Source: Myxococcales bacterium
GTDB lineage: Bacteria; Myxococcota_A; Polyangia; Palsa-1104
DNA length: 59,864 nucleotides
Assembly: GCA_028287105.1 (NCBI GenBank)
Contig: JAQBQH010000382.1
Span: forward strand, 1 to 59,864
Direction of reading: 5' to 3'
Shown here: in pieces, positions 26,165-34,780 of the stretch
Position numbering within the stretch: position 1 is the first letter of the stretch
Layout: each line of letters opens with the position of its first letter
Notes under the pieces: model-generated
The model's input: only the letters and a program-made list of their open reading frames with translations
Database searches by the model: none
What the model was told of the DNA's origin: nothing
Translations under genes and position numbers: made by a program

Positions 26165-27731
26165 CCACGCCGATCGCGTCCTCGTCCTGGCGCCGCGCGG
26201 GCTCGACGGACGCCTCACGTGCGACTTCCTCATGGCGGCCGGAATCAGCGCCGAGGTGTGCGCGAGCCTGCAGCGGCTGCTGAATGACATCAGCGACGGC
26301 GAGGTCGGCGCCGTCGTGGTCGCGGAGGAGGCGGTTCCGCACCCGCTGCTCAAGAGCTTCTCGGAGATCCTGGCGGCCCAGCCGCAGTGGTCCGACATCC
26401 CGGTGCTCCTGTTCACCGGACGCGCCGGTACGCCGGCCATCGATCGCCTGTTCGGGACGCTGCGCGGCAACGTCACCATCCTCGAGCGCCCGGTGCGCAG
26501 CTCGACCGTGATCACGGCGGTGCGCAGCGCGCTGCGGGTCAGAGCGCGCCAATACGAGCTGCGCGATCTGCTGAAGCGCATGGAGGAGTCCGACCGCCGC
26601 AAGGACGAGTTCCTGGCGATGCTCGGCCACGAGCTGCGCAATCCGCTCGCCGCCATTCACAACGCGCTGCACGTGATGCAGCACTCGCAGTCGCCGGAGC
26701 TGACCAAGCGGCAGCCGGTGATCATCGAGCGGCAGAGCCGCCATCTGGCGCGGCTCGTCGACGACCTACTCGACGTCTCGCGCGTCACCATGGGCAAGAT
26801 CACGCTCGCGCGCCAGTGGGTCGATCTGTGCGACGTCGCCAACCGCTGCGCGCAGGCGCTCGAGTCCGATGCGCAGGCCCAGCGCCACACGCTCGAGGTC
26901 GACTCGCCGGGCTGCCCGATCATCGTCGAGGGCGATCTCGTGCGCATCGAGCAGATCTTGTCGAACCTCGTCACCAACGCCATCAAGTACACCGGGCCGG
27001 GCGGACACATCGTCATCCGCGTGCGGCGCGAGGGCGAAGAGGCGGTGATGACCGTCAAGGACGACGGCATCGGCCTCGCGCCCGACATGCAGGTCCGCGT
27101 CTTCGAGCTGTTCACGCAGGTGCAACAGTCGCTCGATCGATCGCGCGGCGGTCTCGGGCTCGGCCTCTCGCTCGTCAAGAGTCTGGTGGAGCGGCACGAC
27201 GGCACCATCTCGGCGTTCAGCGAGGGCGAGGGCAAGGGCTCGGAGTTCACGGTGCGGCTGCCGATGGCCGCGGCCTACGCCTCGGTCCCGGTGCCGCCGC
27301 CCGACGCCGTTCAGACGGAGCGCGAGCCGTTGCGCATCCTCCTCATCGAAGACAACCCCGACGCGCGCGAGACGATGCAGGCGATGCTCGAGCTGTGGGG
27401 CCACAGCGTCACCGCCGCCTGCGACGGGTTCGAAGGCTTGGAGAAGGCGCTGGGCGACAAGCCGCCGGTGCTGCTCGTCGACATCGGCCTGCCCAAGATC
27501 GACGGCTACGAGGTGGCTCGCCAGGTGCGCGCCGCCAGCGACGGCTACACCCCGCTCTTGATCGCCATGACCGGCTACGGCCAGCCGGAAGACAAGCAGC
27601 GCGCGCTCGACGCCGGGTTCGACACGCACCTCGTCAAGCCGGTGCAGCCGGCCGACCTGTCGCGCCTCTTGTCGGAGAAGCGCGAGCGCAACGCCGACGC
27701 GGGCCGCAAGCCGGCCGATCTCAGCGGCTAG
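26142..27731 (+). CDS. Hybrid histidine kinase with N-terminal pseudo-receiver, KaiC-A partner
   Basis: Protein of 529 residues. Residues ~10-120 look like a receiver whose Asp position is replaced (GAVVVAEEAV), ending LLFTGRAG and ILERPV, so it is probably not phosphorylated. His163 lies in LGHELRNPLAAI, the ATPase G-box is GGLGLGLSLVKSLV, and a functional C-terminal receiver has Asp447 in LVDIGLPKIDG plus a KPVQ lysine. It starts inside the KaiC-A gene (23 bp overlap), so equimolar expression is likely. It has no membrane segment; input may come from KaiC-A. Its tail overlaps the convergent kinase gene by 11 bp. Confidence 0.93.
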   Translation: MATRRKSSHADRVLVLAPRGLDGRLTCDFLMAAGISAEVCASLQRLLNDISDGEVGAVVVAEEAVPHPLLKSFSEILAAQPQWSDIPVLLFTGRAGTPAIDRLFGTLRGNVTILERPVRSSTVITAVRSALRVRARQYELRDLLKRMEESDRRKDEFLAMLGHELRNPLAAIHNALHVMQHSQSPELTKRQPVIIERQSRHLARLVDDLLDVSRVTMGKITLARQWVDLCDVANRCAQALESDAQAQRHTLEVDSPGCPIIVEGDLVRIEQILSNLVTNAIKYTGPGGHIVIRVRREGEEAVMTVKDDGIGLAPDMQVRVFELFTQVQQSLDRSRGGLGLGLSLVKSLVERHDGTISAFSEGEGKGSEFTVRLPMAAAYASVPVPPPDAVQTEREPLRILLIEDNPDARETMQAMLELWGHSVTAACDGFEGLEKALGDKPPVLLVDIGLPKIDGYEVARQVRAASDGYTPLLIAMTGYGQPEDKQRALDAGFDTHLVKPVQPADLSRLLSEKRERNADAGRKPADLSG

Positions 27732-29412
27732 GCTCTCGTGGCTCCACGGCCTGGAGCCGCTGCTCGAGGTCGGACGCGTTGATCGGCTTGACCATGTAGA
27801 CGTCGAAGCCGGCGTCCATGGCGCGGCGACGATCTTCGGGCTGGCCGTACCCGGTCATGGCGACGAGGAGCGGTGCGCGCGACCCGAGCTCCCCGCGGAT
27901 GCGTCGCGCGACCTCGTAGCCGTCGAGCTTGGGCAGACCGATGTCGACGAGCAGGACGTCGAAGCGATGGCTGAAGGCGTGCGCCACGCCGACGAGCCCA
28001 TCGGCAGCCCACTCGACGTGATGGCCCCACATGGCGAGCATCGCCTTCAGCGTCTCGGCGGCATCTTCGTTGTCCTCGATGACCAGGACCCGCAGCGCGC
28101 TCGAGGAGCGCGCCCGTGCGCTCGGCTCGACGGCCTTGTCGACCGAAGCCGTCGCCGCGACCAGTGGGAGCCGCACGACGAATTCGCTGCCGCGGCCGAG
28201 CCCTGCGCTCGAGACGTCGACCCGGCCGCCGTGCATCTCGACCAGGCTGCGCACGAGCGGCAGCCCCAGACCGAGCCCGCCTTGCGAGCGCGACAGCGAC
28301 TCGTCGGCCTGCGTGAAGAGCTCGAACACGGTCGCCAGCTGCTCGGCGGTCATGCCGATGCCGCTGTCGCGCACCTCGATGAGCGCCTCGTGCCCCTCGG
28401 CGCGGATGACCGCCTCGATGCGCCCGCCGGTCGGTGTGTACTTGAGCGCGTTGGTCATGATGTTCGAGAAGGTCTGCTCGAGGCGCACCGCGTCGCCGTC
28501 GACGAAGACGGGCGCGGCGGGGAGCGTCAAGCGCAGCTCGCGTGACTGAACCGGCAGGGAGGTGCCGAACGCCTCCAGCCAGCGCTCGGCCACGCCACGC
28601 AGATCGATGAGCTGCTTGTCGAGCGTGACCTTGCCCAGGCGCACGCGCGAGGCGTCGAGGAGATCGTCGACAATGCGCGACAGGTGTTGGATCTGGCGAT
28701 CGATCACTTTGTGGTAGCGCGCCTTGTCGTCGTCGCCGGCGGCGCCGCCACCACCGATGATACGCAGGGCGTTGTTGATGGCGCCGATCGGGTTGCGCAG
28801 CTCGTGGCCGAGCAGCGCCAGGAAGTCGTCTTTGCGGCGATCGGTCTCCTGGAGCTGTTGCAGCGCGATGCCGAGCTGGCGCGCGTGGTCGAGCTCCTCC
28901 TCGCGCAGCCGCAGCGTCGTCAGATACGAGCCGACCTGCGCGGCGACGATCGAGAGCATCCGCAGGCTGTGCTCGTCGTACGGCTCTTCGAACGGCTCGG
29001 TCGCATGCTCGACGAACAGGACCCCGACGATCTGATTGAGCCCGATGACCGGGATGGCCAGGTGCATTCGATCGCTCGGCACCGTCGACGGGGCGGCGGC
29101 GCCGTCACCATTGCCGTCGAGGTCGGCGATCAGCTCGCTCTGCTCGTCGCCCATCAGCCGCAGGAGCGCGATCAGCCGCGAACGCAGCGGCGGCAGCTCG
29201 TCGGCCGCGAGGTCGGGGACCGTATAGACCGTGCAGCGCCCGCTCCGCGGCGTGACCTCGAGGAGCGCACAGCAGTCGTACGGAATCATCTGCCCGAGCA
29301 GCTTCAGCGTCGCGCGCAGGCGCTCGTCCGAATGGTCGGCCGCCGTGAGCACGTGGGCGATCTCCGCCAGGACGCGACCCGCGCGACGGATGTCGTTGGC
29401 TTCGGTGTTCAA
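27721..29412 (-). CDS. Hybrid histidine kinase (GAF-HisKA-HATPase-REC), KaiC-B partner
   Basis: Protein of 563 residues. An N-terminal GAF-like domain spans ~10-165 (IPYDCCALLEV to 'IVGVLFVEHATEPF'). His203 lies in LGHELRNPIGAI, the G-box is GGLGLGLPLVRSLV, and the receiver has Asp490 in LVDIGLPKLDG. The start is a TTG overlapping the stop of KaiC-B as TTGA, chosen because no ATG fits and the reading runs straight into the GAF domain. Receiver and ATPase sequences are close to those of the KaiC-A kinase, so the two are paralogues. Confidence 0.92.
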   Translation of the reverse strand: MNTEANDIRRAGRVLAEIAHVLTAADHSDERLRATLKLLGQMIPYDCCALLEVTPRSGRCTVYTVPDLAADELPPLRSRLIALLRLMGDEQSELIADLDGNGDGAAAPSTVPSDRMHLAIPVIGLNQIVGVLFVEHATEPFEEPYDEHSLRMLSIVAAQVGSYLTTLRLREEELDHARQLGIALQQLQETDRRKDDFLALLGHELRNPIGAINNALRIIGGGGAAGDDDKARYHKVIDRQIQHLSRIVDDLLDASRVRLGKVTLDKQLIDLRGVAERWLEAFGTSLPVQSRELRLTLPAAPVFVDGDAVRLEQTFSNIMTNALKYTPTGGRIEAVIRAEGHEALIEVRDSGIGMTAEQLATVFELFTQADESLSRSQGGLGLGLPLVRSLVEMHGGRVDVSSAGLGRGSEFVVRLPLVAATASVDKAVEPSARARSSSALRVLVIEDNEDAAETLKAMLAMWGHHVEWAADGLVGVAHAFSHRFDVLLVDIGLPKLDGYEVARRIRGELGSRAPLLVAMTGYGQPEDRRRAMDAGFDVYMVKPINASDLEQRLQAVEPREPSR

Positions 29413-30863
29413 TCGGCCGCTCTTCCGTTCGACGGGACGCCGGTCAAAACGCCACGCAGATCCTTGAAGCGGTCGCGGACCACCGTCATCCCAGCCTTGC
29501 CGATGGTCGCGGCGCGCAGCTCGCTGTTGAGGTTGACGCCGCGCGCCTTGATGACGGAGATGGCGCGGTCGAGGCGACCCTCGAGCTCCACATAGCGCAG
29601 CTGAATCAGGTTGTCGGCGACGAAGGAGACGCCGAGGCCGGAGAGGTTCGCCTGTCCGAGGAGCTGCTCCGATTCGACCGTCATGAGCAGCGACGCGTCG
29701 AGGCTGCGCATGTGCTTGGAGATGGCGTAGACCAGCTCCTTGAAGCGCCGCTCCGACGGAACCCCGAGACCGATGGTGGTCAGGCTGTCGAAGACGACGC
29801 GGCCCGCCCCCATGCGCTCGACCTCGTTGCGGGCGTCGTTCAAGAAGCGATCGGTAGAGAGCTCGACGGGCGAGGTGTAGCGGATGGCGAGGAGACCCTG
29901 CTCCTCCAGCTCGGCGAGGTCCCAACCGAAGCCGGTGGCGATCTGGCGCAGCTGATTCGGCGTCTCCTCGAGCGTGAAGAGGACGCCCTTCTGGCCCGCG
30001 CGCACGCCAGCCATGAGGAAGCTCAGCGCGATGAGCGTCTTTCCCGTGCCGGTGCCGCCCTGCACCACCGTGGAGCTGGAGCGCGGCAGGCCACCGTCGA
30101 GGAGCTCGTCGAGCCCGCCGATGCCGGTGCTGATCCGATCGTCGAGCGACGGTGCGGCCCCGAGCGACTCGGGGCTGCGCACGCGCGGATAGACGCGCAC
30201 GCCGGCGCGGCCGATGTCGAAGAAGTGTCGCCCCGAGACGTAGTTGGCGCCGCGCAGCTTGAGCAGCTCCAGCTCGCGCAACGAGGTCAGCCCCTGCTGC
30301 TGCGCGCCGAGGCGGATGATGCCGTCGGCGACGGCGAACTCGGCAAAGCCGGAAAATTCGGCGCGGGCGTATTCGCCGACGAGCAGCGTCGTCGCGCCCC
30401 AGCTGGCCATCTGCGTGGCCAGGTCGTAGACGAAGGTGCGCGCCAGCGTCGGGTCGCGCAGGAACTCGCCGATGGCGCGGAAGCTGTCGATGGCGACGAG
30501 CGACGGCTCGTGTCGCTCGACCCGCGACACGATCTCGGCGGCGGTGGCGTCGCCGCCCTTGCGGATGGCGCTCGCCAGATCGGTGAAGATGATCTGCTTT
30601 TCAAGGAGCTCGACGTCGAAGAAGTCGAACGACTGCATGTAGCGGAGGACCTTGATGGCCGGCTCCGACAGCGTCGTGAAGTAGAGACACTTCTGGCCGC
30701 GTCGCGCGGCGGCGAACAGCATCTGCAGCGTCAGGATGGTCTTGCCCGACCCCGGCTCGCCGGCAATGACGGTGACCGATTGCGACGGAATGCCGCCGCC
30801 CATCACGACGTCGAGGGCCGCGTCGCCGGTCGTTTCCAAGGTGATCGTCGGTTTGATCATCAC
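29409..30863 (-). CDS. KaiC-like double-domain RecA/ATPase (copy B)
   Basis: Protein of 484 residues. The Walker A motifs are GEPGSGKT (35-42) and GGTGTGKT (269-276); Walker B-like strands are LVAIDSFRAI and RVVFDSLTTI. Domain 2 keeps the paired catalytic glutamates (FTLEETPNQL), while domain 1 reads TLSEP. Either the GTG at 30863 (GTGA overlap) or the ATG at 30860 (TGATG overlap) starts it, both coupled to the upstream small gene. Its stop overlaps the kinase start by 4 bp. Its role is likely nucleotide-dependent control of the paired kinase. Confidence 0.93.
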   Translation of the reverse strand: MMIKPTITLETTGDAALDVVMGGGIPSQSVTVIAGEPGSGKTILTLQMLFAAARRGQKCLYFTTLSEPAIKVLRYMQSFDFFDVELLEKQIIFTDLASAIRKGGDATAAEIVSRVERHEPSLVAIDSFRAIGEFLRDPTLARTFVYDLATQMASWGATTLLVGEYARAEFSGFAEFAVADGIIRLGAQQQGLTSLRELELLKLRGANYVSGRHFFDIGRAGVRVYPRVRSPESLGAAPSLDDRISTGIGGLDELLDGGLPRSSSTVVQGGTGTGKTLIALSFLMAGVRAGQKGVLFTLEETPNQLRQIATGFGWDLAELEEQGLLAIRYTSPVELSTDRFLNDARNEVERMGAGRVVFDSLTTIGLGVPSERRFKELVYAISKHMRSLDASLLMTVESEQLLGQANLSGLGVSFVADNLIQLRYVELEGRLDRAISVIKARGVNLNSELRAATIGKAGMTVVRDRFKDLRGVLTGVPSNGRAAD

Positions 30864-31228
30864 GAGATCCGCTCTTCGAAGAGGATGTGGCAGCGGGCCA
30901 GGTCGCTCGACGCCACCAGTCGGCGAATGAGCACCGGGCCGGTGAGCTCGACCAGCAGCGGCGAGAGCTCGTGGGCGAGCGCCTGGAGCGCCGCCAGCGC
31001 GTCGCCGCCGCTACGACGCCAACCTTCGGGAACCGTGTAGTTGAAGTCGATGCCGTCGCGGTTGACCGAGACGCAGTCGATCTGCGCGTTACGCTGCGAA
31101 ATGCGCCGCGAGCTTCGCCGCACGAGCGTGGCCGTGGCGGCGGTGCCGATCACGTCGACCATCGTCTCCCAGACGATCGCGAAGAGCTGCTCGGCGGTGC
31201 ACGACAGATCGGCGGCCACTTCAACCAT
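30860..31228 (-). CDS. Unknown small protein in the KaiC-B operon
   Basis: Protein of 122 residues that I do not recognise. It is predicted alpha/beta: an N-terminal helix (TAEQLFAIVWETMVDVIG), a basic stretch (LVRRSSRRISQR), a beta pair with VSVNRDGIDFNYTVP, and a helix 'ALQALAHELSPLLVELTG'. No signal or membrane segment. First gene of the operon and coupled to KaiC-B by a 1-4 bp overlap, so it may be a sensor or adaptor for the KaiC-B/kinase pair. Confidence 0.8.
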   Translation of the reverse strand: MVEVAADLSCTAEQLFAIVWETMVDVIGTAATATLVRRSSRRISQRNAQIDCVSVNRDGIDFNYTVPEGWRRSGGDALAALQALAHELSPLLVELTGPVLIRRLVASSDLARCHILFEERIS

Positions 31229-31333
31229 TGGCGCGCCCGCCTGTCGGCGACATCGGGATGGAGCTGTCGAGGCAACCGTCCACGAGACGGTTATAGGGAT
31301 TGAGTTGTTAACTTCAACTCGGCGCTACGAACG

Positions 31334-31642
31334 TCAGCGCCCGCGCGGCGGTTTCCCCCACGACAACGACTCGTTGGTGAGCTCGTGCTCTACCAGCGTC
31401 GCGAGCTTGTCGGTGACGCCGGGAATTTCCTGCGCCTGTCGCAAGAGCGCGCGCACGACGGCCGAGGCGCTCGACTTCCGTCCTGTACGCGTGGCGATGG
31501 CGGCCGCCAGCTGTTCGAGCGCTTCGAGGGCCGCGGGCGTGAACGCGATCGAGCGCACCACGACGTTCGGCGACGATCCGGCCGACCGCTTCACGGGCCC
31601 ACGCACCGTCCGGCTACGCTCAGTGTCGGTTCTATGTTCCAT
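31334..31642 (-). CDS. Putative ribbon-helix-helix protein
   Basis: Protein of 102 residues. After a 30-residue basic tail, VVVRSIAFTPAALEALEQL and KSSASAVVRALLRQA match the strand plus two helices of the RHH fold. It is 105 bp upstream of the KaiC-B operon on the same strand, and divergent from another RHH gene (159 bp between starts). A DNA-binding regulator of the neighbouring operon is the likely role. Confidence 0.7.
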   Translation of the reverse strand: MEHRTDTERSRTVRGPVKRSAGSSPNVVVRSIAFTPAALEALEQLAAAIATRTGRKSSASAVVRALLRQAQEIPGVTDKLATLVEHELTNESLSWGKPPRGR

Positions 31643-31718
31643 CGGTCTCCAGTCATACGCGGATGGCCCGTGGATGTAGTTGTTTGCGCGGGTCGTGCCA
31701 TGTCAACCGTCTGCTATT

Positions 31719-31732
31719 CGCTGCTAACAGCG
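31719..31732. promoter_or_regulatory. Small dyad between divergent RHH genes
   Basis: CGCTG-CTAA-CAGCG is an inverted repeat with 5-bp arms lying between the two divergent RHH start codons. The spacer CTAA resembles the CTAAA spacer of the dyad at the first RHH gene, so it is a candidate RHH operator. Confidence 0.35.
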
Positions 31733-31743
31733 TAGAATTTGCG

Positions 31744-31771
31744 CTTGACGCGGTTAAGACACGGATATATT
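31744..31771 (+). promoter_or_regulatory. Candidate promoter for the RHH gene at 31.8 kb
   Basis: CTTGAC (31744-31749) and TATATT (31766-31771) are 16 bp apart; this is the most AT-rich stretch nearby. The -10 lies 30 bp before the ATG at 31802. Confidence 0.45.
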
Positions 31772-31801
31772 TGTCGTAGTACGTCGACAGTCGAGGGCAC
31801 G

Positions 31802-32086
31802 ATGGCATCGTCGAATGACTACCAACTTGCGTTGCGCGTTCCGGCTGAGCTGATTGCCGCGATCGACGCCGAGGTCGAGCGCGTCAAGAGCGAGCGTCCG
31901 GGCGCGCGAGTTCAGCGCTCCGACGTGGTACGCGAGGCGCTCATGCGCGCCTTCTTCCGTCACCCGGACAAGTCCTCGACGATCGTGAAGCGGACGCCGG
32001 TCGACGACGCCGGTCACGCCAACGGCAGCCAGCAGCTTGCCGCGCGTCTCGACGACGACGACGACGAGCCGCCCAGCTCACACTGA
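31802..32086 (+). CDS. Ribbon-helix-helix (CopG-like) DNA-binding protein
   Basis: Protein of 94 residues. The strand YQLALRVPAELIAAIDAEV and the RSDVVREALMRAFF helix match the RHH protein at 24.5 kb position by position, so they are paralogues. The C-terminus is an acidic tail (LDDDDDEPP). The start at 31802 was preferred because GAGGGC lies upstream and the family strand begins shortly after. It is convergent with the AI-2E fusion gene, 5 bp away. Confidence 0.85.
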   Translation: MASSNDYQLALRVPAELIAAIDAEVERVKSERPGARVQRSDVVREALMRAFFRHPDKSSTIVKRTPVDDAGHANGSQQLAARLDDDDDEPPSSH

Positions 32087-32091
32087 TTTAG

Positions 32092-33693
32092 CTAGGTTCC
32101 GGTCTTGGCGAGCGCCCAGACGACGCGCGCCAGCTCGTTCGGATTGACCGGCTTGGGCAGATGGCGCTGGAAGCCGGCGGCCAGGGCGCGCGCGCGATCT
32201 TCGTCGGTGGCGTAGCCGGTGAGCGCGACGGCGGGCGTGATGCCGCCGCGGTCGGGAGCGAGCGCGCGCACCTGGCGCATCAGATCGAAGCCGTCTTCGC
32301 CGGGCATGGCGAGATCGCTGATCAGCACCTTCGGTCGGACGGCGCGCAAGAGGGTCAGCGCTTCCGCGGCCGAGCTGGCACCGAAGGTCTCGGCGCCTTC
32401 GCGCTCGAGGACGTCGATGAGGAGCGTGCGCGCATCGTCGTCGTTGTCGACCACGAGCACCGTGACCCCGGAGAGGTGACCATGCGGCGCTACCGCCGAC
32501 GGCTCGACCACCGCCGGAAGATCCGGCGCCGGCTCGCTGTGGATGAGCTCGGCCAGGAGCCCGTCCGAGCCGAGGTGCAGCCGCAGGTAGCGATAGCTGA
32601 TCGAGATCACCGCCGTCACCGGAATGGCGAGGAAGAGACCGAGCAGCCCGCCGATCGTCGAGCCGCACAGCACCGCCAGGATGATGGCGAGCGGATGCAG
32701 CTTGATGCCGCGGGCGATGAGGCGCGGATAGACGGCGTAGTCGTGCACCATGCGCAAGATGACGAGGAACGTCAGGACGCCGACGGCGAGCGCGACCGAT
32801 CTTGTGCTCGCGAACAGCACCGCGGCGACGAGCGCGGTGATCGGTCCGACGACCGGAATCACCTCGAGGACGGCGGCCGCACCGCCGAGGACGAGGCCGT
32901 AGGGTACGCCCATGGCCAGGTAGCCGATGGTGCAGACGGTGCCGATGAACGCGCACGCGGTCAGCTGCGCGCGAATGAAGAAGGCGAGCGTCGTGTTGAC
33001 CTCGGTCAGAAAATCGGAGCCGCGCCAACGCACGCGGCCCGTCGGTAGCGCCAGCAGCGCGGAGCGGCGGAAGGTTTCGGCGTCCTTCAGAAGGAAGAAG
33101 GCGATCACCGGGATGAGGACGAGCCAGGGCAAAAAGCGCATCCCTGCCAGGAGGTCGGAGCTCAGCTGCTCACCGTGGCGCGACAGACCGTCGAGAGCGT
33201 GGCCGCCGACGGTGGCGAGCGCGGCGCGAACGCCGGGCGGCAGACGCGTGCGTTGGTACCAGCTGTCGAGGCTGCGCGCGTGCTCGCGCTGCTCCGCGAT
33301 GTAGGACGGCATGGTCCTTCCGAGCTCCGTCAGCTGCACGCCGACGCGCGGGAGCAGGAGGTAGGCGCTGACGGCGATGACGCCGAAGAAGAAGAGGTAC
33401 ACGAGGACGATGGCAGCGGCGCGCGGCACCTGGACGCGACGGCGGGCAGGACCGAGCGGTGCGTGGACGAGCTCCACGATGGGCGCGAGCAGGTAGGCGA
33501 AGAACACGGAGAAGAGGACCAGGAGGAGGATGCCGCGCAGCACGAAGAGCAGCCAGCCGGCGGCGGCGGTCACGAGGACGAGGAAGATCACCTTCAAGAT
33601 CACGCGGGTCTGTCGCCAACCGGCGCTGGTCTCGTCGCCCCTCGCGGGTTCTCGCGTCGCTCGCTCTTCGGTCCGGCTCGATTCCTGGGCCAT
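32092..33693 (-). CDS. AI-2E family transporter fused to a C-terminal receiver domain
   Basis: Protein of 533 residues. Residues ~30-375 have the AI-2E/PerM layout: an N-terminal hydrophobic pair (VLRGILLLVLFSVFFAYLL), a soluble loop, then LPWLVLIPVIAFFLLKD, 'GVPYGLVLGGAAAVLEVIP' with the conserved IPVVGP, and 'LHPLAIILAVLCGSTIGG'. Residues ~408-525 are a complete receiver with VVDNDDD, Asp460 in ISDLAMPGEDG, a Thr in ALTGYA and a KPV lysine. Family members normally stop after the membrane part, so phosphorylation control of export is suggested. There is no frame break between the parts. Confidence 0.92.
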   Translation of the reverse strand: MAQESSRTEERATREPARGDETSAGWRQTRVILKVIFLVLVTAAAGWLLFVLRGILLLVLFSVFFAYLLAPIVELVHAPLGPARRRVQVPRAAAIVLVYLFFFGVIAVSAYLLLPRVGVQLTELGRTMPSYIAEQREHARSLDSWYQRTRLPPGVRAALATVGGHALDGLSRHGEQLSSDLLAGMRFLPWLVLIPVIAFFLLKDAETFRRSALLALPTGRVRWRGSDFLTEVNTTLAFFIRAQLTACAFIGTVCTIGYLAMGVPYGLVLGGAAAVLEVIPVVGPITALVAAVLFASTRSVALAVGVLTFLVILRMVHDYAVYPRLIARGIKLHPLAIILAVLCGSTIGGLLGLFLAIPVTAVISISYRYLRLHLGSDGLLAELIHSEPAPDLPAVVEPSAVAPHGHLSGVTVLVVDNDDDARTLLIDVLEREGAETFGASSAAEALTLLRAVRPKVLISDLAMPGEDGFDLMRQVRALAPDRGGITPAVALTGYATDEDRARALAAGFQRHLPKPVNPNELARVVWALAKTGT

Positions 33694-33990
33694 CGGCGAT
33701 CCTCGCAGACACGCGCGTTCAAGACAAACACGCGTTCAAAGCAACACGCGTTTCAAGCAGTGGATGTGCCAACCGGCCCTTTTCGCTCGCGCCGCTACAA
33801 GTCGGCGACTTTGCAGCGGCGTGCCCTTTCGAGACGCCGCGGCAGGGCTGCGGGCGGAGCCTGAATGGAATCACGCTTCCTCTGCGCGGGAGAAACAAAG
33901 TTCCACGGCGGATGTCGCCACGGCGCTTGTGGGTGGGAAATCTGCGCCTACGACCCTGGGCGCGGTACCCCTCTCTACAAGGAACGACTC
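33694..33990. repeat. Divergent intergenic region with three short direct repeats
   Basis: This is the longest gap in the window. Near its left end are three copies of a GCGTTCAA core (33715-33722, 33732-33739 and GCGTTTCAA at 33748-33756), spaced about 17 bp and two preceded by ACAC. They lie just upstream of the AI-2E fusion start and could be a multi-site operator. I see no open gene or RNA in the rest. Confidence 0.4.
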
Positions 33991-34317
33991 ATGACAAAGA
34001 CCCTGCTTCTCGCACTGTTCGTGGTTGGCTTCGCGCTTCCGGTCCAGCTCGCGAGCGCCGACGAAACCACGAAGACGACGACGACGACGACCAAGACGAC
34101 GGGCGACGACACGACGTCTGCCAAGGTGAAGCGCAAGAGCGCGGCCGCCGAGCAGAAAATCGAGGACGGCGCGAACGCCGGCGCGGACGCGACCGGGCGC
34201 GCCGCGCGCAAGACGGAGGACGCGGCCGACCGCGCCGCCGCGAGCACCGAGCGCGGGGTCCACAAGACGAAGCGGAAGGCCAAGGCCGCCAAGGACGCCG
34301 CCGAGACCACGCCGTAA
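33991..34317 (+). CDS. Small exported Ala/Lys/Thr-rich protein
   Basis: Protein of 108 residues. A signal peptide (TKTLLLALFVVGFALPVQL, cleavage near ASA-DE) is followed by a Thr/Lys run and then an alpha-helical, Ala-rich charged region with KxxDAA-type repeats, reminiscent of stress-related LEA-like or apolipoprotein-like helices. AAGGAACG precedes the ATG. Probably periplasmic; function unknown. Confidence 0.7.
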   Translation: MTKTLLLALFVVGFALPVQLASADETTKTTTTTTKTTGDDTTSAKVKRKSAAAEQKIEDGANAGADATGRAARKTEDAADRAAASTERGVHKTKRKAKAAKDAAETTP

Positions 34318-34405
34318 TCCCGTCGCATATCGCCGCCACCGCGCGGCGAATGCCGAAAATTACAGGGAGGCAGCTGTAACCGGCCGCCGGGCGGCGTATC
34401 ATCTA

Positions 34406-34780
34406 ATGATGGATGATCCCTGCAAGCGGATCGTGCTGGTCGTCGACGATGACGAGGACATCCGCGAGAGCGTCTCGTACGCGCTGGCCGACGAGGGCTA
34501 TGACGTCGTCACGGCCAAGGACGGCCGCGAGGCCATCACGATCCTGCGCTCGACGCCGCGGCCCTGTGTGGTGCTGCTCGATCTCATGATGCCGGTCATG
34601 ACCGGATGGCAGGTCGTCGAGTGGGTTCGTGCCGACCGCACGCTCTCGGATCTGCCGGTGGTCGTCGTGTCGGCCGTCGCGGCGACGGCACCTGCCGCGG
34701 CCACGTGTGTCCTGCAGAAGCCGGTCGCGCTCGATCCGCTGCTCGAGGCGATCGCGCGTCACTGTCCGCACGCCTCCTGA
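34406..34780 (+). CDS. Single-domain response regulator
   Basis: Protein of 124 residues, receiver only: VVDDDED acidic pocket, Asp59 in VLLDLMMPVMTG, and LQKPV lysine. The switch Thr/Ser position reads VVVSAVAA. No kinase is adjacent; the AI-2E-receiver fusion is the nearest phosphorelay protein. The ATG at 34406 or 34409 may start it. Its stop codon is the first base triplet of a 14-bp tandem repeat. Confidence 0.93.
   Translation: MMDDPCKRIVLVVDDDEDIRESVSYALADEGYDVVTAKDGREAITILRSTPRPCVVLLDLMMPVMTGWQVVEWVRADRTLSDLPVVVVSAVAATAPAAATCVLQKPVALDPLLEAIARHCPHAS

Noticed and set aside
24400-31300. A complete Kai circadian clock
   Set aside because: No KaiA or KaiB is visible and the KaiC copies lack most paired catalytic glutamates, so clock function is not claimed.
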